From Ignavibacteria bacterium (GTDB lineage: Bacteria; Bacteroidota; Ignavibacteria; Kapaibacteriales; UBA2268): 64,000 bases of DNA. The DNA is taken from the NCBI GenBank assembly GCA_031261605.1, contig JAISJI010000027.1:1-64000 (forward strand), written 5' to 3'. Within the stretch, counting starts at the first letter, position 1. Each line of letters starts with the position of its first letter. Shown here in pieces: positions 1 to 10,295 of this stretch. The notes below the pieces were generated by a model, which saw nothing but the letters and a program-made list of their open reading frames with translations, was not told the origin of the DNA and searched no databases. A program made the translations under genes and the position numbers.

Positions 1-163
1 AATGTCAATTTGATGCAAAAGCGATGCAAGTTTGGCTTTGGGAAATCATTGTGTTACCTTTCAGATGCAATGTATTCTCAGTTGAAAGGAAGTCCATTCT
101 GTAAAGCCGATGCTGATAAGAGACAAAATAATATTTTATTAACTAACTTAAAGGACTAACACA

Positions 164-742
164 ATGTTGTCACTCAAAAAAAACAAATCTAAATCCATAA
201 TATGTTTTATGGTTACAATTATTGCTATTTCTTCTGTGCTCTTGTTTGCAAAACCAAAATATCATAGTCATTCGCACTACAGGGGGGCAGATGGAAAGTG
301 GTATTGGTGCGAATTTTATACTGATGATGTCACTGGCGATGATTATACATTAGTTTATGTTCACCCAGATAAAACACCACATCATGGCAATGGGCACATT
401 ACCCCAAATAAGTTAATAGCAGATGGAAATGGAACTTCAAATCTGCAAGACACTCTTTCTCCGTTCGTTCCTGAAGATGATTTTCTTAATGTTTGCTTTA
501 TAGCATCAGAAGAAGGAATTGACGTAAAAGCAGATGCGAATATCACATTTGATATTGTTGATTTGACAGGTAATGTAGTGGCTGCTAATATCTTTGTTCA
601 AGGTAATAGTCAGTATCAAACAATACCTATACCTAATGGTGTAGATATAAGATTTACCTACGGATTTATCGCAAAAAGCGATGGAGCGCCTTTTTACGCA
701 AGAGCTTTCCGCTTTGATGGATACGAAATAGTCCCATACTAA
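164..742 (+). CDS. hypothetical secreted protein
   Basis: 192-aa ORF with N-terminal Lys-rich + hydrophobic signal-like segment (KKNKSKSIICFMVTIIAISSVLLFA); no family recognised. Confidence 0.6.
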   Translation: MLSLKKNKSKSIICFMVTIIAISSVLLFAKPKYHSHSHYRGADGKWYWCEFYTDDVTGDDYTLVYVHPDKTPHHGNGHITPNKLIADGNGTSNLQDTLSPFVPEDDFLNVCFIASEEGIDVKADANITFDIVDLTGNVVAANIFVQGNSQYQTIPIPNGVDIRFTYGFIAKSDGAPFYARAFRFDGYEIVPY

Positions 743-896
743 TTGTGTAATAGTATTTTTGATACTATAATCTCCTTTCCCTAACAATTTCTTACAATAT
801 GTTAGGTTTTTTTTTTCATTTTTCACTCCTTACTATTTTTCACATCTGCCTATTTTTTTTTGTTCCACCAACATTGACATAAAGAACAAAATTAAC

Positions 897-904
897 TATA
901 TTTG
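897..904 (+). promoter_or_regulatory. Bacteroidota-type -7 element TATATTTG with TTG (874-876) 20 nt upstream, driving recG
   Basis: TTG-N20-TATATTTG matches TTG-N(19-23)-TAnnTTTG. Confidence 0.55.
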
Positions 905-908
905 TAAT

Positions 909-3173
909 ATGATTGAGAGCGATAACAAAGACATTATATATCTAAAAGGAGTTGGTCCTAAACGTGCCGATGCTCTATTTACTTCCGGTATTAGAACTAT
1001 TGGCGACTTGCTTACATACTATCCTACCGGATACATCACTCGCACTTCCGCCGGAAGCATCACCGATATTAAAAAAAAAATAATCGCATCCGAGAAATCT
1101 ATATATAACATCTACGACGACACTCCTTCAACAAATACACCTGTAGAGCCAAACTCACAAGAACTCAGCATTATCGGAACTGTCGTATCGCTACAAACAC
1201 GACAATTTCGCCCAAATAAAAAAATGCTCACCATAATCATAAAAGACGCAAATAACGAACCATTTGAAGTCCTATTCTTCAATATGGCAGAATACATCGC
1301 TGCAATCTATCCACCAAACACTCTCCTACTAATCAGCGGAAAACCCGACTACAACTCCTATAAGCAATCAATCGCATTCTCACATCCCGAAATAGACATC
1401 ATTGAAGAAGAGGACATAGAACTATACACCGGTGGGGGAATCATACCAAAGTATAAACTAACTGACGCAATGCGTAAAGCAAATATTACCATTAGGTTAA
1501 TGCGAAAAATCATCGCTAATGCTATTGAACTTAACGAATTCAAACTATCGGAAAACCTCCCCGAATACATTATAACTACACATAATCTATATCCAGCAAA
1601 CAAACTAATCCTTGCATTGCACCAACCGCAAAATATGAACGACGTCCAAAAGGCAATGCACAGAATAAAATTCGAGGAAATGTTTTGGTATCAAATCCTA
1701 CTCAACATAAATAGAGCAAATACCAAAAAGAAGGAGAGAGGCATCATCCTTACCAACAAAAGCAAGTTAGCCCGCGAACTATATGACGCTCTCCCATTCC
1801 AACTTACGAAAGACCAAGTGAAAGTCCTAAACGATTTCGATGCCGACTTCAAATCCGGAGAGCCAATGAACCGCTTGCTACAAGGTGACGTCGGCTCCGG
1901 TAAAACAATCGTTGCTATTCTCGCTATGCTTATGATTATTGATGCCGGATACCAAGTAGTGATGATGGCTCCTACTGAACTCCTCGCTGAGCAGCACTTC
2001 TCCACCATATCCCGACTAATAGCACAATCCGTCTCTCCCAACAGCAGATTAGCCAATATCAATATCGCTATGCTTATCGGAGGTATGCGTAAATCCGAAC
2101 GCAACGATACATTGCAAAATATTGCTGACGGCACCACTAACATTGTCATCGGAACTCACGCACTATTCCAATCCGATGTCCAATACCATAACCTCGCCTT
2201 AGTCGTTATAGATGAACAGCATCGCTTCGGTGTTTCGCAACGTGCCGAACTAATTGCTCACGCAAAAGAATCAATGTTAGATGCCAACATAACACCACAT
2301 CTCCTATATATGACCGCTACGCCTATCCCAAGAACCATTACAATGACACTCTACGGCGACTTAGACGTATCCACAATAAAGACGCAACCCAAAAATAGAA
2401 TGCCGATAATTACACGAGTCCAATATGAAGAAAATAGAAGCAAATTATACGACTTTATAGCGCAAGAATTAGACCTCGCTAAGCAAGCATATATCGTATA
2501 TCCATTAGTTGAAAAATCCGAAAAATTAGAATTGAAATCCGCAACCGAGCATTACGAAATCATTGCTAACGAGGTATTCCCGCAATACAAATGCGGTCTC
2601 CTGCACGGACAAATGAAATGGCAAGATAAGGAACAAGTAATGTTAGCATTCCAGCGTAACGAATACCAAGTATTGGTAGCGACAACGGTCGTTGAAGTCG
2701 GTATTGACGTGCCAAATGCCACTGTAATGCTGGTAGAAGATGCCGATAGATTTGGCTTGTCGCAACTGCACCAATTGCGGGGAAGAGTTGGTAGAGGTAG
2801 CGACCAATCCTATTGCTTCCTTATGACAAAGGACAGCCACAAGTTTAAGCTCAACAGCAAACAAAAGGACATAGATAAAATCGCCGCTATCACTCGACTA
2901 CGTGCAATGCAAGATACAACGGATGGATTTCTGCTTTCGGAAATTGATATGCGACTACGTGGTCCGGGAGATATGCTGGGAACTAAGCAATCCGGATTAC
3001 CGGAATTCAAATATATTGACCTAATTAACGACATAGACATCGTTAATATAGTTGCCACCACAGCAAGAGAAATCGCTAGCGAGGACTGCAAATTGGAATT
3101 AGAAAAGAACGAAAAAATTAAGAAATATTTAGAAAATTGCAACACACAAGATAATTTTATTAGCATTGCATAA
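909..3173 (+). CDS. recG: ATP-dependent DNA helicase RecG
   Basis: 754 aa; LKGVGPKRADAL wedge start, GDVGSGKT Walker A, DEQHRFG, TATPIPRT, QLRGRVGRG motifs. Confidence 0.97.
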   Translation: MIESDNKDIIYLKGVGPKRADALFTSGIRTIGDLLTYYPTGYITRTSAGSITDIKKKIIASEKSIYNIYDDTPSTNTPVEPNSQELSIIGTVVSLQTRQFRPNKKMLTIIIKDANNEPFEVLFFNMAEYIAAIYPPNTLLLISGKPDYNSYKQSIAFSHPEIDIIEEEDIELYTGGGIIPKYKLTDAMRKANITIRLMRKIIANAIELNEFKLSENLPEYIITTHNLYPANKLILALHQPQNMNDVQKAMHRIKFEEMFWYQILLNINRANTKKKERGIILTNKSKLARELYDALPFQLTKDQVKVLNDFDADFKSGEPMNRLLQGDVGSGKTIVAILAMLMIIDAGYQVVMMAPTELLAEQHFSTISRLIAQSVSPNSRLANINIAMLIGGMRKSERNDTLQNIADGTTNIVIGTHALFQSDVQYHNLALVVIDEQHRFGVSQRAELIAHAKESMLDANITPHLLYMTATPIPRTITMTLYGDLDVSTIKTQPKNRMPIITRVQYEENRSKLYDFIAQELDLAKQAYIVYPLVEKSEKLELKSATEHYEIIANEVFPQYKCGLLHGQMKWQDKEQVMLAFQRNEYQVLVATTVVEVGIDVPNATVMLVEDADRFGLSQLHQLRGRVGRGSDQSYCFLMTKDSHKFKLNSKQKDIDKIAAITRLRAMQDTTDGFLLSEIDMRLRGPGDMLGTKQSGLPEFKYIDLINDIDIVNIVATTAREIASEDCKLELEKNEKIKKYLENCNTQDNFISIA

Positions 3174-3230
3174 TTATTTCATAAAAAATTTGTAAATTGA
3201 ATAACATTGTAATTACAGAGTAATAAATTT

Positions 3231-3770
3231 ATGCTAAAATACTTAAAAGACATATTCCAAGGCATCGTAACTCCATTCCAAGGAATGAAGATTACTACTC
3301 ATTATATTTTCACTCCAAGAGTAACAAAAAAATATCCCGAAGCATATACGCCTTCTCTTCCTATTAGCGAACGTAATCGCCTCGATGTAGATATGGTGAA
3401 ATGCACCGGCTGCCAACTATGCTCTAAGTCCTGCCCTTCTCATAGCATCGCTATCGAGACAGTTAAGGCAGTTCCGACTGATGCTAATGTGCCGGTTGAT
3501 GAAAATGGAAAAGCAAAAAAATTGCTCGTGACGAAATTTGATATTGATTTTGGAACCTGTTGCTTCTGCACGCTTTGCGAAGAAAATTGCAACTTCGGTG
3601 CTATACATCGCACTGCTACATTTGATTACAGCACATACAGACGCGGAGAACTACAATACCACTTCAGCAATTTCACTCAAGCCCAAGTTGCTGAAAAAAA
3701 AGACCTCTTGGCTAAATTTAATGCAGAAGCAAAAAAGAAAGCCGCAGAGGCATCTGAAAATAAGGAATAA
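3231..3770 (+). CDS. nuoI: NADH-quinone oxidoreductase subunit I-like 2x[4Fe-4S] ferredoxin protein
   Basis: CTGCQLCSKSCP and CCFCTLCEENCNFGAI cluster motifs; overall NuoI-like layout. Confidence 0.85.
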   Translation: MLKYLKDIFQGIVTPFQGMKITTHYIFTPRVTKKYPEAYTPSLPISERNRLDVDMVKCTGCQLCSKSCPSHSIAIETVKAVPTDANVPVDENGKAKKLLVTKFDIDFGTCCFCTLCEENCNFGAIHRTATFDYSTYRRGELQYHFSNFTQAQVAEKKDLLAKFNAEAKKKAAEASENKE

Positions 3771-3772
3771 AA

Positions 3773-5035
3773 CTACTCGCTATCGGGTAACAACAAACAC
3801 CTACACCACAATGTAGGATTGAAATACGTGGTAGCAAGAGCGGATACATCCTCAAGAGTAATGCTATCTATGCTCGCTATAATTTCCGGTATAGTTTCAT
3901 ATTTCCCTATACTTACCTCTTGCTTAATCAAATTTTGCATACGGCTGGACATACTCTCCAACTCAATGATTGTGGCGGTCTTAAGTTGCTCCTTGGCACG
4001 CTCAATCTCTCTCATTGTTGGCTTCTTCGTCTCTCTAAACTTCTCCATCTCCTTCAATATCAACTCAATAGTTTGTCCAACTTTCTTCTCATCCGTAGCC
4101 ACATAAATAGACCACGCTCCACAATCAATGTAGTTTTGAATGGATGAATAAATTGAATACGCAAGACCGTGCTTCTCCCGTAAATTCTGATATAGACGCG
4201 AACTCATTCCTTCTCCGAACATCACATTCGCAACCGCAAGACAATATCGCTCATCATTACGAATGCCCTTCGTATTCGTTGAAAGCATTAAGTGTGCCTG
4301 CTGTATGTCCTTATTTACAGAGAGATAGGGGATTGGAATGGGTTGTATTGTCGGCGCTGTTTCTATATTCCTCTCGTTCTGCACATCGGGAAAATACTTA
4401 GATACAGCATCTATTATTGCGGAATGCTCTATATTACCAGCCACTGCAATAGTAATATTTTGTGGCTGATACAATTTGGAATGAAAGTCCCGTAAATCGG
4501 TATATTTAATATCAGTTACCGAATTCTGAAAACCAATAATTGGCGGGGCAAGCGGTGTTCCAGCGAATACCAAAGTATCGGCAAGGTCGCAAATATACTC
4601 CTCAGGGTCATCCTCGTATGACTTTATCTCCTCAAGGATTATCAACTTCTCCTTCTCAATCTCCTTCTCAATGAAAATGGTATTCATAGTTATATCTGCC
4701 AGCAACTCAAATGTCTTCACAAAATGTTGTGTAATAGCACGAACATAAAAGAAAGTAAGTTCCTTTGTTGTAAAGGCATTAGAATATGCTCCAAGATTTT
4801 CAAAAGCATTCGCTATTTGCTTGCTATTCCTATTTTGCGTATGCCTAAAAGCAGAATGCTCCATAAAATGGGCTATTCCTTCTTTTCCTCGCCAATCATT
4901 CCGAGAGCCAATATTTACGCATATCCCAGCGGAAAAGGAGTTTATAGATGGCACAAATTCTGATACTACACTTAGCCCGTTATCAAAAATTGTCTTGTTA
5001 AAATTATCGCTTGTTATTGTATTTATTATATTCAT
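3773..5035 (-). CDS. M16 family zinc peptidase
   Basis: HFMEHSAFR (HxxEH) motif, GSRNDWRGKEGIAH, M16 C-terminal domain; 420 aa. Confidence 0.95.
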   Translation of the reverse strand: MNIINTITSDNFNKTIFDNGLSVVSEFVPSINSFSAGICVNIGSRNDWRGKEGIAHFMEHSAFRHTQNRNSKQIANAFENLGAYSNAFTTKELTFFYVRAITQHFVKTFELLADITMNTIFIEKEIEKEKLIILEEIKSYEDDPEEYICDLADTLVFAGTPLAPPIIGFQNSVTDIKYTDLRDFHSKLYQPQNITIAVAGNIEHSAIIDAVSKYFPDVQNERNIETAPTIQPIPIPYLSVNKDIQQAHLMLSTNTKGIRNDERYCLAVANVMFGEGMSSRLYQNLREKHGLAYSIYSSIQNYIDCGAWSIYVATDEKKVGQTIELILKEMEKFRETKKPTMREIERAKEQLKTATIIELESMSSRMQNLIKQEVSIGKYETIPEIIASIDSITLEDVSALATTYFNPTLWCRCLLLPDSE

Positions 5036-5044
5036 CGTTCGAAA

Positions 5045-5926
5045 TTATTGTCCAGTAACAATTTTCAATGCGTATTGATACTTTTCTAATGTCTTTTCAA
5101 TAATTGCTTCTGGTAAAGTGGGTGGTGGTGGCTGCTTATTCCAAGCAATACTCTCTAAATAATCCCGTAGTATTTGCTTGTCAAAGTTAGTCGGAGTTTT
5201 CTTCTGCTGATAATCGTCTAATAGCCAGAAACGAGAGGAATCCGGCGTAAGTGCTTCATCTATCAGTATCACTTCACTATTGTCGTTCATACCAAATTCA
5301 AATTTTGTATCCGCAAGGATTATCCCACGCCTATACAAATGCTCATAAGCAAAGTTATAAAGTGCTAACGAATACGATTTCACCTCATCTGCAATATCCT
5401 TTCCTACTATATCATACGCTTGTTCCAAAGTAATATTCTCATCGTGTCCCTCTTCCGCTTTGGTAGATGGCGTAAAAATTGGTGTAGGCAACTTCTCATA
5501 CTCACTCAAGCCCGATGGAATACTAATACCACAAATCGTGCCACTATTCTTATACTCCTTCCAGCCAGAACCAGCAACATATCCTCTAACTACGCATTCC
5601 AACAATATCGGCTTCGATTTGCTTACAAGCATAGAACGCCCTTCCAAATCCTCTGCATATTTCTGACAAATCGCTGGATACTCCGATACATCCGTCGTCA
5701 GCAGATGATTCTTAATTATATGCTGCGTATGAGAAAACCAATACTTAGATATATCCGTAAGAATTGCTCCCTTACAAGGAACTGCCTCTTCCATTATAAC
5801 ATCAAAGGCAGAAATCCTATCCGATGCTACGAATAGTAGTTTATCGCCAAGGTCATAAACATCGCGAACTTTACCACGACGGAATAATGGTATATCGGGA
5901 AAATTAGTCGTCTTAACTATTTTCAT
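5045..5926 (-). CDS. purC: phosphoribosylaminoimidazolesuccinocarboxamide synthase
   Basis: RGKVRDVYDLGDKLLFVASDRISAFDV, VECVVRGYVAGSGWKEY motifs. Confidence 0.97.
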   Translation of the reverse strand: MKIVKTTNFPDIPLFRRGKVRDVYDLGDKLLFVASDRISAFDVIMEEAVPCKGAILTDISKYWFSHTQHIIKNHLLTTDVSEYPAICQKYAEDLEGRSMLVSKSKPILLECVVRGYVAGSGWKEYKNSGTICGISIPSGLSEYEKLPTPIFTPSTKAEEGHDENITLEQAYDIVGKDIADEVKSYSLALYNFAYEHLYRRGIILADTKFEFGMNDNSEVILIDEALTPDSSRFWLLDDYQQKKTPTNFDKQILRDYLESIAWNKQPPPPTLPEAIIEKTLEKYQYALKIVTGQ

Positions 5927-5965
5927 AAAGTAATAATTTCCGTAAATTAATATCAGAATAGTAAC

Positions 5966-6991
5966 TTATTTCGTTCTTCTCCGCAAAGCATTTGCAGAGA
6001 CCGTATAATCAAAGTGGTTGAAAATATTGGGCGAATCATTAAACTTCTTCTCCGCAATGTATCCTATCATCGCAGCGTTATCCATACAATAGCCCATCGA
6101 TGGTGCAATGCAAGCAATACCATATCTTGCGGACTCACTCGCCATCCGCTTCCGCAATCCACTATTGGCAGATACGCCACCAGCAATTACGATATGCTTT
6201 ACTCCATACTCCTTTGCTGCTGCAACCGTCTTCGCTACAAGAACATCAACAATAGCCGACTGAACCGACGCCGCAATATCCGACAACACATCCGTAGGTA
6301 TCCCATTGGGAAATTCCTTCTGTATGAAGTAGCGAACAGAGGTCTTTAACCCACTGAAACTGAAATCATAATCCCCAGAATGTAGCATCGAACGAGGAAA
6401 ATCATACCGCTTACTGTCACCACTTTGTGCCAACTTATCTATAATCGGACCTCCCGGATATTCCAAACCACATAATTTCGCTATCTTATCAAACGCCTCG
6501 CCTGCTGCATCATCCTTCGTCAAACCTATGATTTTGTAAGTGTTAAAGTTCTCCACTAAAAATATAGCGGTATGCCCACCACTCACAACAAGCGTTATAA
6601 CAGGAAATTCCGGTATCTTTGCTGCCGAATCTTGCATCAGAAAGCCAGAGAATATATGCCCTTCTATATGATTTACTGGAACTAACGGCAAGCCATACCG
6701 CAATGCAAGACCCTTCGCAAAGTTAGAACCAACAATCAATGCACCAATTAAACCCGGCTCCGTTGTAACACCAATCGCCTCCATCTCTTCCATACCAACC
6801 TTTGCATCTACTAATGACTGCTTGGTTAGTTCAGAGATATGTTGCAAATGGGCACGAGAAGCAAGTTCCGGCACCACACCTCCATATTTCCGATGAAAGT
6901 ATTGCGTGCTGATGATATTGCTTAGAACTACGCTATTATTGAGTATCGCTATTGAGGTCTCATCGCAAGAAGATTCTATCGCTAATAACAT
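5966..6991 (-). CDS. tsaD: tRNA N6-adenosine threonylcarbamoyltransferase
   Basis: MLLAIESSCDETSIAIL start, NHIEGH, VSGGHT, AGGVSANSGLR motifs. Confidence 0.97.
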   Translation of the reverse strand: MLLAIESSCDETSIAILNNSVVLSNIISTQYFHRKYGGVVPELASRAHLQHISELTKQSLVDAKVGMEEMEAIGVTTEPGLIGALIVGSNFAKGLALRYGLPLVPVNHIEGHIFSGFLMQDSAAKIPEFPVITLVVSGGHTAIFLVENFNTYKIIGLTKDDAAGEAFDKIAKLCGLEYPGGPIIDKLAQSGDSKRYDFPRSMLHSGDYDFSFSGLKTSVRYFIQKEFPNGIPTDVLSDIAASVQSAIVDVLVAKTVAAAKEYGVKHIVIAGGVSANSGLRKRMASESARYGIACIAPSMGYCMDNAAMIGYIAEKKFNDSPNIFNHFDYTVSANALRRRTK

Positions 6992-6993
6992 TG

Positions 6994-7752
6994 CTACTGC
7001 TTAATGAACTTAAACATCTCTTTATGCTTGCCATCCTTAACATTATAGCCAATGTAAGAGCCAGCAGACAGCGAATTAACATTGATGACTGCGTTATCAA
7101 TAGCCGTTACATCCTTGCTAATAACCCTATTGCCATTCATATCATAAATATCAATAGCATCAAAGCCACTGCCATCCAATATAATGTTAAGTTGCTCACT
7201 CACCGGATTCGGTGATACTTGATTGGAAATATCCTTTATCGTTTCAATAGAGGCGCTATGGAAATTCCAATAGCAATAGAACGATACGAAGTCGCTCGCA
7301 TCACTAGCGTTAGTAAATGTAACCTTAAACGTATCCATCCCTTCATAAGCATTGTCCTCATCCAAACCTGCAAACATTTGAAGATAACTAGTGCTTTCTT
7401 CTGTCATTGCATCAGGGGCGAGCGACATCTCTATTGATGTCCAACTATCCTCCTGTTTGGCGCCTCTTCTAGAGAAACAATTTAACCCAATGCAGAAAGT
7501 AACCCAATGCTCATCATTCATACTTACTTTATCTAATGTTACGGTGTAACCTAAGTCCGCACCAGAGATATTCTTCACTATGAATACCTCCTCTAAACCC
7601 TCATTATCCATAGTGAACCACTTGTAATCACCGTGTAGAAAGCCGGTTAATTCCACCACTTCAAAGCTCGCTGATTTCGGTAAATCCTCCGCATTAGATA
7701 AATAATTAAACGATAATGCAATAATTGCTACGAGTAAAATAATTTTTTTCAT
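6994..7752 (-). CDS. secreted protein with T9SS type A C-terminal sorting domain
   Basis: signal peptide; C-terminal VSPNPVSEQLNIIL..IDIYDMNGNRV..LSAGSYIGYNVKDG..KFIKQ. Confidence 0.85.
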   Translation of the reverse strand: MKKIILLVAIIALSFNYLSNAEDLPKSASFEVVELTGFLHGDYKWFTMDNEGLEEVFIVKNISGADLGYTVTLDKVSMNDEHWVTFCIGLNCFSRRGAKQEDSWTSIEMSLAPDAMTEESTSYLQMFAGLDEDNAYEGMDTFKVTFTNASDASDFVSFYCYWNFHSASIETIKDISNQVSPNPVSEQLNIILDGSGFDAIDIYDMNGNRVISKDVTAIDNAVINVNSLSAGSYIGYNVKDGKHKEMFKFIKQ

Positions 7753-7818
7753 TTTTATTTCTAAATATTTTTGTAAATTGAACTAATTAACTATACTAAT
7801 ATAACAAGGATTATTGAA

Positions 7819-8343
7819 ATGAAAAAGAACTTTTTCCTAAATGCAGTAATTATTTTTACTATCGCTGCATTATTCTCTATTAACTCACTATTTGCCGAAG
7901 ACGCTAAAAAGCAACTTCCGGCTGTTAAAGTCAAAGACCTAACAGGGAAAACGCTTAATACTAAGGACTTCGACAACGACGGCAAACCTATCGTCATCGC
8001 ATTCTGGGCTACTTGGTGCAAGCCATGCCTCGAAGAACTTAGCGCTATGTCTGAACTCTATGATGAGTGGCAAAAAGAAACCGGCGTTAAGATTATCGCC
8101 ATTTCTATTGACGACTCCCGAACGTCTAAAAAAGTTGCACCTCTACTAAAATCAAGACAATGGACTTTCGAGGTCTATCTTGATGAAAATAGCGACTTAA
8201 AGCGCGCTATGGGAGTCAGCAATCCACCACATTCTTTCCTTTTGGATGGAAACAAAAACATCGTATTCGAGCATAATGGCTTCGCACAAGGCGATGAAGA
8301 AAATTTGATTGACGAAATTAAGAAACTTACATCTGCTAAGTAA
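7819..8343 (+). CDS. TlpA/ResA-like thiol-disulfide oxidoreductase
   Basis: signal peptide; FWATWCKPCLEEL CxxC thioredoxin motif. Confidence 0.93.
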   Translation: MKKNFFLNAVIIFTIAALFSINSLFAEDAKKQLPAVKVKDLTGKTLNTKDFDNDGKPIVIAFWATWCKPCLEELSAMSELYDEWQKETGVKIIAISIDDSRTSKKVAPLLKSRQWTFEVYLDENSDLKRAMGVSNPPHSFLLDGNKNIVFEHNGFAQGDEENLIDEIKKLTSAK

Positions 8344-8366
8344 TACGCTCTTTCGCTCTCAACAAA

Positions 8367-8400
8367 AAAACCTCATCACTACAATGCGATGAGGTTTTTT
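8367..8400. terminator. bidirectional intrinsic terminator between convergent genes
   Basis: AAAACCTCATC-actacaatgc-GATGAGGTTTTTT hairpin with flanking A/T tracts. Confidence 0.85.
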
Positions 8401-8422
8401 ATGTCTCTGTATTTCGCTTATA

Positions 8423-9997
8423 CTACAAGTTCATAGGAATTACCACTGTCATACTATCATTGCATTGCAAATTTACAAGTGTGCGTTTCTTTAAAACATT
8501 CGGATAATCATTGTGCAATACCATAATCGTATAATATCCTTCTGGTAGATTTGGGAAAACCGCCTTGCCATCTGCACCTGTCACTATCGTAATCTCATTT
8601 GTATTTGTGTTCGCATTACTCTCACCTATCAAAGTTACTACCGCACCAGCCACATAGATATTATTAGTTTGTGAAAACAAAGTCGTATCTACTGCTGATA
8701 CCGTTATCGTTCCACTGCAAGGAACCGGTGTTTTACCTGCGAAGTTAGCATCAACTCTTATTACTTGACCACAACCTACGGTTATAGTAATCTGCTTCAT
8801 AGCGTATATTATCGTTGCAGTATTATGGCAAAACACTTCCACTTTATAATCGCCTTCGCTAACTGGATAGAAGGATGCTTGTCCATAATAATCCGTATAT
8901 CTCTCTTCTAAAACTGCATTCGTGACTAAATCCAACAACTTCACACTCGCATTATATACAGCGCGATTATTAATAGTATCTTTCACCGTCACAATGACTT
9001 TATTGTTATTGCAAGGTTGCAAACCACCGCTATCTGTGCGTAATACTACTATATGCTCAAGCGTATCTTCGCAAGTAGTCCATACTCTAATGGTTTGCGG
9101 TATATATTTTTCAGTCGTATTATTGCTAACATAACTGATATTGAATGCGTGCTCACCATAGCACATATCATTCCACACTGCAATTCCATCTACACCTGTC
9201 CGCACCATACGCATCACACCATTTATCCAAGTGGTCGTCTGTGCATTTTGCAACAAATTCCCATTCGCATCCACCACTTTTATCCGAACCAAACTATTAC
9301 AGCAAAGTGTATCCGACTTGATTGTCGAGTCCGGTGGGTCTGCTGAATTCTTTCCCGAGGTAAGTTCAAATGTAGCTTCAAATGTATAAAGCGAATCAAG
9401 ACCACTTGCTACATAAAGCAAAAAGCCCAACTCGTATGTATTGTAGCCATATTTGGTTATCCTAATGTTATACTGACCACCAACAAGTGAATCAATAGTT
9501 GTTGCTCCTTCTGCATCCGTTATACCTGTGAATCTCGCTTTATTTGAGGTATAAAGCATTACTTCTGCTCCTTCTATTGCTTCCTGCGTGCTCTTATCTA
9601 CTACGACTACCTTAAAGTTAATCATATTGTCATAAGCACCACCAAGAAAAATATCCGGCGTCTTAGCGTTCTTTGTTAGCGTTAAAAATGTCTCTAATCG
9701 CAATTGCTTAACCACATTACCATTGGATACAAAGGTAAGTAATGAATTACGCGTGTCTTCCGGTAAATTGGAAATCGTGAAATTTCCTGCTGCATCTGTA
9801 ATGTCTGATGAAAACAAATTCCCGTTTGCATCAGTTGCCTCAACGGTTACATTCTGCAATGGCTGACCGTTGTCTGTAAGGAATTTACCAGCAATAGCGC
9901 TGGTAAGCGATGGATTTGTTGCTTGCTGCTCTTCGCCACAAGCGGCTACAAAAATACATATTAAGATTGTAGCAAGGAGAAATGAAATTCTTTTCAT
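8423..9997 (-). CDS. lipoprotein with repeated carboxypeptidase-regulatory-like (Ig-fold) domains
   Basis: lipobox-like IFVAACGEE; repeated GxFTxxxGxPLxNVxVxAxxxxG / DAxGxxxxxxLPEGxY patterns. Confidence 0.85.
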   Translation of the reverse strand: MKRISFLLATILICIFVAACGEEQQATNPSLTSAIAGKFLTDNGQPLQNVTVEATDANGNLFSSDITDAAGNFTISNLPEDTRNSLLTFVSNGNVVKQLRLETFLTLTKNAKTPDIFLGGAYDNMINFKVVVVDKSTQEAIEGAEVMLYTSNKARFTGITDAEGATTIDSLVGGQYNIRITKYGYNTYELGFLLYVASGLDSLYTFEATFELTSGKNSADPPDSTIKSDTLCCNSLVRIKVVDANGNLLQNAQTTTWINGVMRMVRTGVDGIAVWNDMCYGEHAFNISYVSNNTTEKYIPQTIRVWTTCEDTLEHIVVLRTDSGGLQPCNNNKVIVTVKDTINNRAVYNASVKLLDLVTNAVLEERYTDYYGQASFYPVSEGDYKVEVFCHNTATIIYAMKQITITVGCGQVIRVDANFAGKTPVPCSGTITVSAVDTTLFSQTNNIYVAGAVVTLIGESNANTNTNEITIVTGADGKAVFPNLPEGYYTIMVLHNDYPNVLKKRTLVNLQCNDSMTVVIPMNL

Positions 9998-10004
9998 TGT
10001 GAGT

Positions 10005-10205
10005 TCCTCTAAAAAAGTTGGTAAAAAACCTGTTAAGGATTAACATTAAATGTAATATAATGATTTTTTTAAACAACAACTATTATTTCTTTTTTTATGC
10101 TATATTTTCTTTGATTTTGTAAATAACAGCAAACTTAGATAAACCTGTTCAATCAAAGTTCAGACAACTTCTTTCCCAAAATAAACTTCCGCAACCAAGT
10201 TAATT
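10005..10205. repeat. direct repeat copy 1: duplicated miaA 3' end + intergenic leader
   Basis: near-identical by eye to 11240..11436; contains 53 bp of miaA 3' coding sequence at 10153-10205. Confidence 0.95.
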
Positions 10206-10258
10206 ATATCTTTATATTGCAGTTGCCAAAGGACAACTATGTAACCGTGTATTGCAAT

Positions 10259-10295
10259 AATATTTCCTTCGGGCGAGTCACCGGAAGGAAATATT
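10259..10295. terminator. perfect 12-bp inverted repeat at the 3' end of the TPM gene (possible terminator)
   Basis: AATATTTCCTTC (10259-10270) / GAAGGAAATATT (10284-10295); no clear T tract, so termination function uncertain. Confidence 0.45.

Noticed and set aside
1691-2149. 152-aa minus-strand ORF inside recG
   Set aside because: Antisense to a clear RecG coding region; no recognisable domain; typical shadow ORF.
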